A stretch of DNA of 64,000 nt from Epiperipatus broadwayi (lineage: Eukaryota; Onychophora; Udeonychophora; Euonychophora; Peripatidae): contig JAQFVV010006197.1 of NCBI GenBank assembly GCA_028023455.1, positions 19,713,254 through 19,777,253 of the forward strand, in the 5' to 3' direction. The position numbers were made by a program, and so were the translations under genes. Below, piece after piece: positions 59,019 to 64,000 of the stretch; positions within the stretch are counted from its first letter, which is position 1; each line of letters starts with the position of its first letter. Under the pieces are notes generated by a model that searched no databases, was not told the origin of the DNA, and saw only the letters and a program-made list of their open reading frames with translations.

Positions 59019-60776
59019 TTTGTAAGTAGATGTAGTGAACTCAGGATTTTTCAATCTATTCATCCTCCATTCCATTTCAAGCAACCAATACACATGACAT
59101 CACCCATGCGAGAAAGATACATGATCCCCAATATACATATTTTGTGCAGAACCAACATTACTCATCAGTTGGGCCAGATCATAATCTCCCACACATATAT
59201 ACAATCAGCACTTGGTTTATATTAAGATAGCATTTCCTCAAACTTTAATGTACAGGCTTCAATCTTCTCACCCTTTCAACTATTCACCCATTCATTTGAT
59301 TAAAAAACCAATGATGAAATGCTCAAAGCCCTTGTTGGATATAATATTGTAGTCATATCCATGTAGACATTACATTAATCTAAAACATATATATTAATAG
59401 GAGAGGGATGGACTGAACTTATAATAAGATGTAATCTATTTCCTAAACAATATGGAATTCTAAGGCAGTATCTTTTTAAAAAAATTCACTCAATATATAC
59501 TTATCAGACATCAATGAGATTTATTTTTAAGTTAATCAATGGGATCCTACCTACAACTACCTATATTAATAAAAGACTGGGATTGAATTTGAATGAAACC
59601 TGTATTATGTGTAACAGGGGCAGTGAAACTTTTATGCACTTGTTTGAAGATTGCTATGCCTTTAAAGAAATTAGAATGAAGGTCTTTCACAGGCCTATAA
59701 TAAATATCAAATATCTTATGAAAAATTATGTTATAAACTTCAACCCGCACAATACAAATGTAATGATCCATATGTTGAAATCATTGTGGGCAATAAGATG
59801 TTCACTTTTATTTGATAATAAGAAATTCAATTGGTTAAAAAAAATGGATAAAGATTGGGAGAACTACTTTAACTTATGCCTAAAATATTGGCCCCAAAAA
59901 ACCTTCCAACATGTATGAGGAATTGCTCTCTCCAAATGTGAAATCTGGGAGTAAACCATATAATAAGGAATTGTAATGTTGTTAAAGAAAAAGGGTCTAA
60001 ATCGTAAACAGTGACAATTTACAGGTGACAGGTAAGTTAAGTGAACATGATGCAATGTGTATAATGGACAAGTGAAGGATAATACTGTTTCTTTTTTTTT
60101 GTTTGAACTAGAAATTTATTCTGTAATTATGTAAATATGTTGTGTTTTAATAAAGTTTATTATTTAAAATAAAAATAACTTGCTTATATTGATTATTTCA
60201 TATATATATATATAAGTAGAAGGATCTTGAACCTAGGATTTTTCATCTATGAAACACTCAGTATAAGCAAGTTACATACTGACATAGAATTACATATTGT
60301 ATGGGAAATAAATCACAATTTAGTATAAGTTCAGCCCATCCCTCTCCTATTAGTATATATGGATATCTAATGGTGCAATAAGATGAGGGATTAGATTGAT
60401 GTAATGTCTACACAGGTATAACTACAATATCATATACAAGAAGGGCTTGAGCATTCCATCATTGTTTTTTCAATGAAATGGATGGTTAAATAGTTGGAAA
60501 GATGAGAATATTGAAGCCTGTCCATTAAAGTTTGAAGATTTGCTATCTTAATATAAACCGATTGTATACATGTGTAGGAGATTATGATCTGTCCCAACTG
60601 ATGAGTGCTGGTCCTGTTCGAAATACGAATATTGGGATCACGTATCATTTTCGCATGTGTGTGGTTATGTGTATCAGTTATTTGAGATGGAGTGGAGGAC
60701 GAATAGACTGAAAAATTCTGAGTTCAAATCCGTCTACTTACATATAAGAAACATTCAGTATAAGCAAGTTATATAC
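59019..60776. repeat. Large family A palindrome interrupted by a LINE fragment
   Basis: 59019-59473 and about 60263-60745 are inverted copies of family A with paired blocks such as AAGATAGC-TTT-CTCAAACTTTA, GTAGACATTACATTAATCTA, GGAGAGGGATGG and AATATGGAATTCTA. The left arm resumes after the LINE piece at about 60168-60200 (AACTTGCTTATATTGATTAT), pairing with ATAAGCAAGTTAC at about 60253-60265. The centre (60203-60236) is a short piece of the family's outer end. GAAACACTCAGTATAAGCAA near 60238 recurs as GAAACATTCAGTATAAGCAA at about 60749, directly after the right arm, so units look tandem-capable. Confidence 0.75.
59474..60167 (+). pseudogene. LINE 3' fragment with RT zinc-binding (zf-RVT-like) frame
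   Basis: The open frame 59514-59918 (134 codons) reads LINGILPTTTYINKRLGLN, then C30-x2-C33, GSETFMHLFEDC with H42 and C47. This is the CxxC-HxxxxC arrangement of the zinc-binding domain that follows the RT in many LINE polyproteins, where it probably helps RNA or DNA binding. Aromatic-rich text continues to the stop (LWAIRCSLLFDN, YWPQKTF). The RT itself is absent, so this is a 5'-truncated insertion, with the first M not a real start. The 3' region has AATAAAG at about 60149, a likely polyadenylation signal, and ends in an A-rich stretch at about 60165. It interrupts the left arm of the family A palindrome and is therefore younger than it. Confidence 0.7.
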
Positions 60777-62345
60777 CGCCTTATAATTAAATATACATTT
60801 TTAGGAAAATATACTTGATGTATAAATACGAAAGTTTAGTTTAAAAAAAACCGCAACTGTTATTATTTTATCATTAAATATTTTTCTTCTGATTTAAAAT
60901 TGTATAAGATTTAAACTATATATAAAAAGTTAATAACCATATAAAATACTTTTAAAAAATAATTTCCTATTTATGTTCTTTATAACCATTTAAAAGCAAT
61001 TAATCTTTCTTTATCTTAGTCTGTTTGTTTTTATATATATCATGATTTATTTATTTATAAAAGTATTGTATGCTCGCAAGAATTTTACAATGTTCCTTTC
61101 GAAGAAAAATATGAAGAATTATCACCATTTTACAGCAGTTTAATAGATTACGATTGGTTTAGAAGATCATTTATCAAAAAAAAAAAAAACATCAGATCAT
61201 AGAAATACTTTATAGCAGACAGTGTACCATTAAGACAAGTTTACATTACTAAACCAGCAGCTGTTAGGATAAATATATATATAAAAAAGCAGTTATATAA
61301 AAGTCTCAGAAAAAAACTAAATGAGGGAATTAAGTAAGAAAAACTTTATAATTATTTTATCGAAAAAAAAAATAAATATAATGTCTATATTATAAAAGCT
61401 CCTGCCTTGTGACAATCTGAATGCAATTAAAATTTACAGACTGTGATTATTCGCTTAATATAAACAAAAAATCAAAATCAAATGAAAGGAAAAGTTTTTA
61501 TTTTGCTCCTTAATGAATAATAATAAAAAGTTCAATAAGAATTTTAACTACTTCATTAAAATAAAACATTTTTTAACAGCTAATAAAGGAGGTAATCCGC
61601 GTTAAGTTCTTATAATACATATACATAAGCACACCAAGTGTCAGATAAAAAGTCAAGTTTTCGGATGTTGATAATAGACAGATTAGAATGTCTAATATGA
61701 ATTATTCTATCAAATAACAGCATTAATTTATCACGTGAAGCAATTTGTCACTGCATTAGGAGCAGTAATTCATTGCATTTATTTCAGAATTATATACTTT
61801 AAGCATGAATAACAATAGACACTAGATGTCCACTGATTAAGAAAATTTACAATACATAGTCTGAAATAGAATAAAACAAAAGTACCTTACTGTTGCTAAC
61901 ATAGAAATAAATAAACAACAATCAGTTTTTGAGCATATATATCTTCTATAACCATTTCTTAAATTTTAATGAATTCTGATGTTTAGAGTAACCCTAAAAA
62001 TAATGTCTTTACATAATAGATTAAAATATGTATAATTGAAACTAGAGCAGATCTAGGATTCAAGGCTGTAAGTAATTCAGTTATGCCTTTAGTAACAACA
62101 AAATTTATTTTACTATTCAAGCTAAAAAGCCTAAAAATTCAAAATAACAAAGTTTTAAATCTCATCCAATTTGCTTGAACTATTATACAGATCAGACTAT
62201 ACATCACTAACTATACATTTTAATATTATTTATCTTATATACTATATGATCCCAAGCCCTACTGTTAAAAACAAAATGTGCTATCATAGAATCACTGATT
62301 TCTCAATCTTACTATAAATGATACTAAAAGAATTGCTCTTACTTT

Positions 62346-62348
<3 letters not shown>
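60777..62348. other. AT-rich stretch, no gene seen
   Basis: No recognisable gene or element. Confidence 0.5.

Positions 62349-62401
<53 letters not shown>
62349..62401. repeat. (AT)n microsatellite, about 53 bp
   Basis: Uninterrupted AT dinucleotides; the longest such tract in the window. Confidence 0.95.
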
Positions 62402-62403
<2 letters not shown>

Positions 62404-62910
62404 AATTAAGTCATTTATAATTATATTTCATAGACAGTAGATATATAGACCCACAGTTTAGTTAAGAACTGAGAGCACTAAAATATATAGTTACTGACTT
62501 GAAATTAGATCTGTATTACTGTTTAAACATATTGGTTTAGGTTCAAAATCCTTTGCTGTTTGAAACTTTCAGGTTTTTAGCTTAAATAGTAAATGGAGCT
62601 TAAAGAAAGTTTTTAGATGCATATGTGCATTCCTTCCAGTTTTGGGTTCCAAATGTCATTGATAAAGGTGAAAACCAGAAATCAGTCTAAATGCAGAAAA
62701 ATGCATTATTTGTTAATCACTGATTTCCCAACTGTGCATACATGACACTATTATGTAGTATTTTACAATGAACAAGATCATTTCATATTAAGAAAAAGTA
62801 AATAAAGCTATTTCAAACGGAATACTTCCTTGCTACGATAATCTTACCACAAATATTAACACTTTTTCATCTTATCTAGCATTCACATCTACAAATAAAC
62901 TCATCTTTTT
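62402..62910. other. AT-rich stretch, no gene seen
   Basis: No recognisable element. Confidence 0.5.
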
Positions 62911-63525
62911 CTAATTAAAAAAATTAAAAACAGAAAAATCCATGTGTTGAATATTTCCATTTGCTGAGTCCATTCAATATTAAATTATAATTACCAGTGG
63001 AGGAGTCTATTACTAACAAGAAAATAAGGAATATTGTTATAACTTTGATTTCTTATACTTATCTGGTCATTACAATGCTTTGCACTCTATATAACAACAC
63101 AAGTCTTATTCAAAAAATAATTCCTTTTGATTGCATCTTAGCACTGGTGTTAATCTTGATTGGCTTCTATCTTAGTAAAATTGTGGCTGTAGCTTTTTAA
63201 TAAAAAAAATTAAAAATGTAAAACTCCACATATAAAATATTTTCATCTGTAAACAACCAGTAAATATTAAACTATAATACTTGACTTTACCAGTCCAGGA
63301 GTCTATTATAAAATAGAAAGCAGAAAAGGTTGTTATACATTGATTTCTTATACCTTGTTCACTGCAATGCTTTGGACTCTTTATAAAACAAGTCACAATC
63401 AAAAGAGAATTCTTTTTGATTGTATTTTAGTGCTGGTAGTTTACTTTCTATATCAGTCACAAGCAGTCAGTCTTGATTGTCTGCTATTTTAGTAAGATCA
63501 TCCTAGAACTTTCTAATTAAAATAT
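62911..63525 (+). repeat. Two-copy tandem duplication, unit about 290-310 bp
   Basis: Unit 1 (about 62911-63200) and unit 2 (about 63201-63525) share GGAGTCTATTA, TTGTTATA, TTGATTTCTTATAC, ACAATGCTTTGCACTCT-like text, ACAA-GTC, TTCCTTTTGATTG, TTTTAG-CACTGGT and TCTTGATTG. The 67-codon plus-strand frame in unit 1 (62997-63200) is hydrophobic (YLVITMLCTLY, ILALVLILIGFYL) and resembles a small two-span membrane protein, but unit 2 is not open in this frame, so it is probably fortuitous. Confidence 0.8.
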
Positions 63526-64000
63526 TATAACAGAATACATATATTATACTGGATATATTAATGAATATATCAATACTGATGATGAAGTTGATTGACTATT
63601 CAGTGAACATGCTATACCTTAAGCAATCATCTCATATCATGCAATTATATCTAATAATAGATCCTGATCGCAGTTTGAGCTATACTTGGGACTCCACCTG
63701 ATGAAACCAACTTCTATACTAAAACATCAACACTAAAGTACTAGCGATCACATTTTATTCAGCCAGCACAATATTGGTCAGTTAGTAAATCTTTTCCAAT
63801 ACAACCACTATCATTGACTTATATAATGTGATTACTTAAGTATGATCTCAATAAAGTAATAATAATGAACTGATTAATTTTCCCTAACAGCAATCTTTCT
63901 TGCATATTTATATTGACTGATCATAAAGATAAGATTGGCTAGCACAAATCAACTTTATTTGTTTTAAGAATAAGAATGCTTTTGTACTTTTAGTATCATC
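63526..64000. other. AT-rich stretch, no gene seen
   Basis: No recognisable element up to the window edge. Confidence 0.5.

Noticed and set aside
59019-60745. DNA transposon with 450-bp terminal repeats encoding its own protein
   Set aside because: The ORF is a LINE zinc-knuckle domain with its own 3' end, and the left arm resumes after it, so it is an insertion into one arm.

Overview
This 64 kb window is strongly AT-rich eukaryotic DNA with long introns-or-intergenic character: homopolymer runs, AT microsatellites and layers of transposable-element relics. The mix of relics (RTE-like and Jockey/CR1-like LINEs, a Merlin/IS1595-type DNA transposon, hAT relics, TA-flanked MITEs and tRNA-derived SINEs) points to an animal, most likely an invertebrate. 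I cannot name the species or phylum from sequence alone, and I could not support a single host protein-coding exon, tRNA, rRNA or CRISPR array.

Layout. 0-6.4 kb: two heavily decayed LINE reverse transcriptase relics (about 0.93-1.57 kb minus, 3.94-5.47 kb plus) and an inverted repeat (family B). 8.4-12 kb: a TA-flanked MITE (family C, copy 1) and dispersed repeat G. 14.6-16.3 kb: a decayed LINE with RT and zinc-knuckle remains. 17.8-20.1 kb: repeat families A and G. 23.1-25.8 kb: the best-preserved element, a 5'-truncated RTE-type LINE between 9-bp direct repeats, with a perfect 44-bp inverted duplication at its 5' end. 25.8-26.4 kb: a three-copy tandem repeat. 27.5-33.2 kb: SINE-like pieces, foldbacks and an intact tRNA-derived SINE (family D) with 17-bp target duplications. 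38.2-39.3 kb: MITE C copy 2 carrying the 3' end of the 14.6-kb LINE family. 43.7-47.9 kb: two more SINE D copies, an RTE 3' fragment and a Merlin-like transposase pseudogene. 48.3-50.8 kb: a hAT-type MITE with 8-bp target duplications that contains a solo LTR, followed by a hAT transposase relic. 55.1-57.3 kb: a second RTE copy on the minus strand. 57.4-60.8 kb: foldbacks, including a large family-A palindrome interrupted by a LINE 3' fragment. 62.9-63.5 kb: a two-copy tandem duplication.

The pattern that ties the window together is recurrent foldback insertion. Four loci (5.74, 29.91, 32.62 and 57.42 kb) share one architecture: short direct repeats of 13-16 bp, then an inverted arm, a loop, a direct arm, and a one-sided tail of about 38-51 nt before the second direct repeat. 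The RTE copy at 23.1 kb has an inverted duplication of its own truncated 5' end inside its direct repeats. My inference is that target-primed reverse transcription here often ends in snap-back synthesis, leaving palindromic retroposons. The remaining stretches hold AT-rich sequence in which I see no gene.
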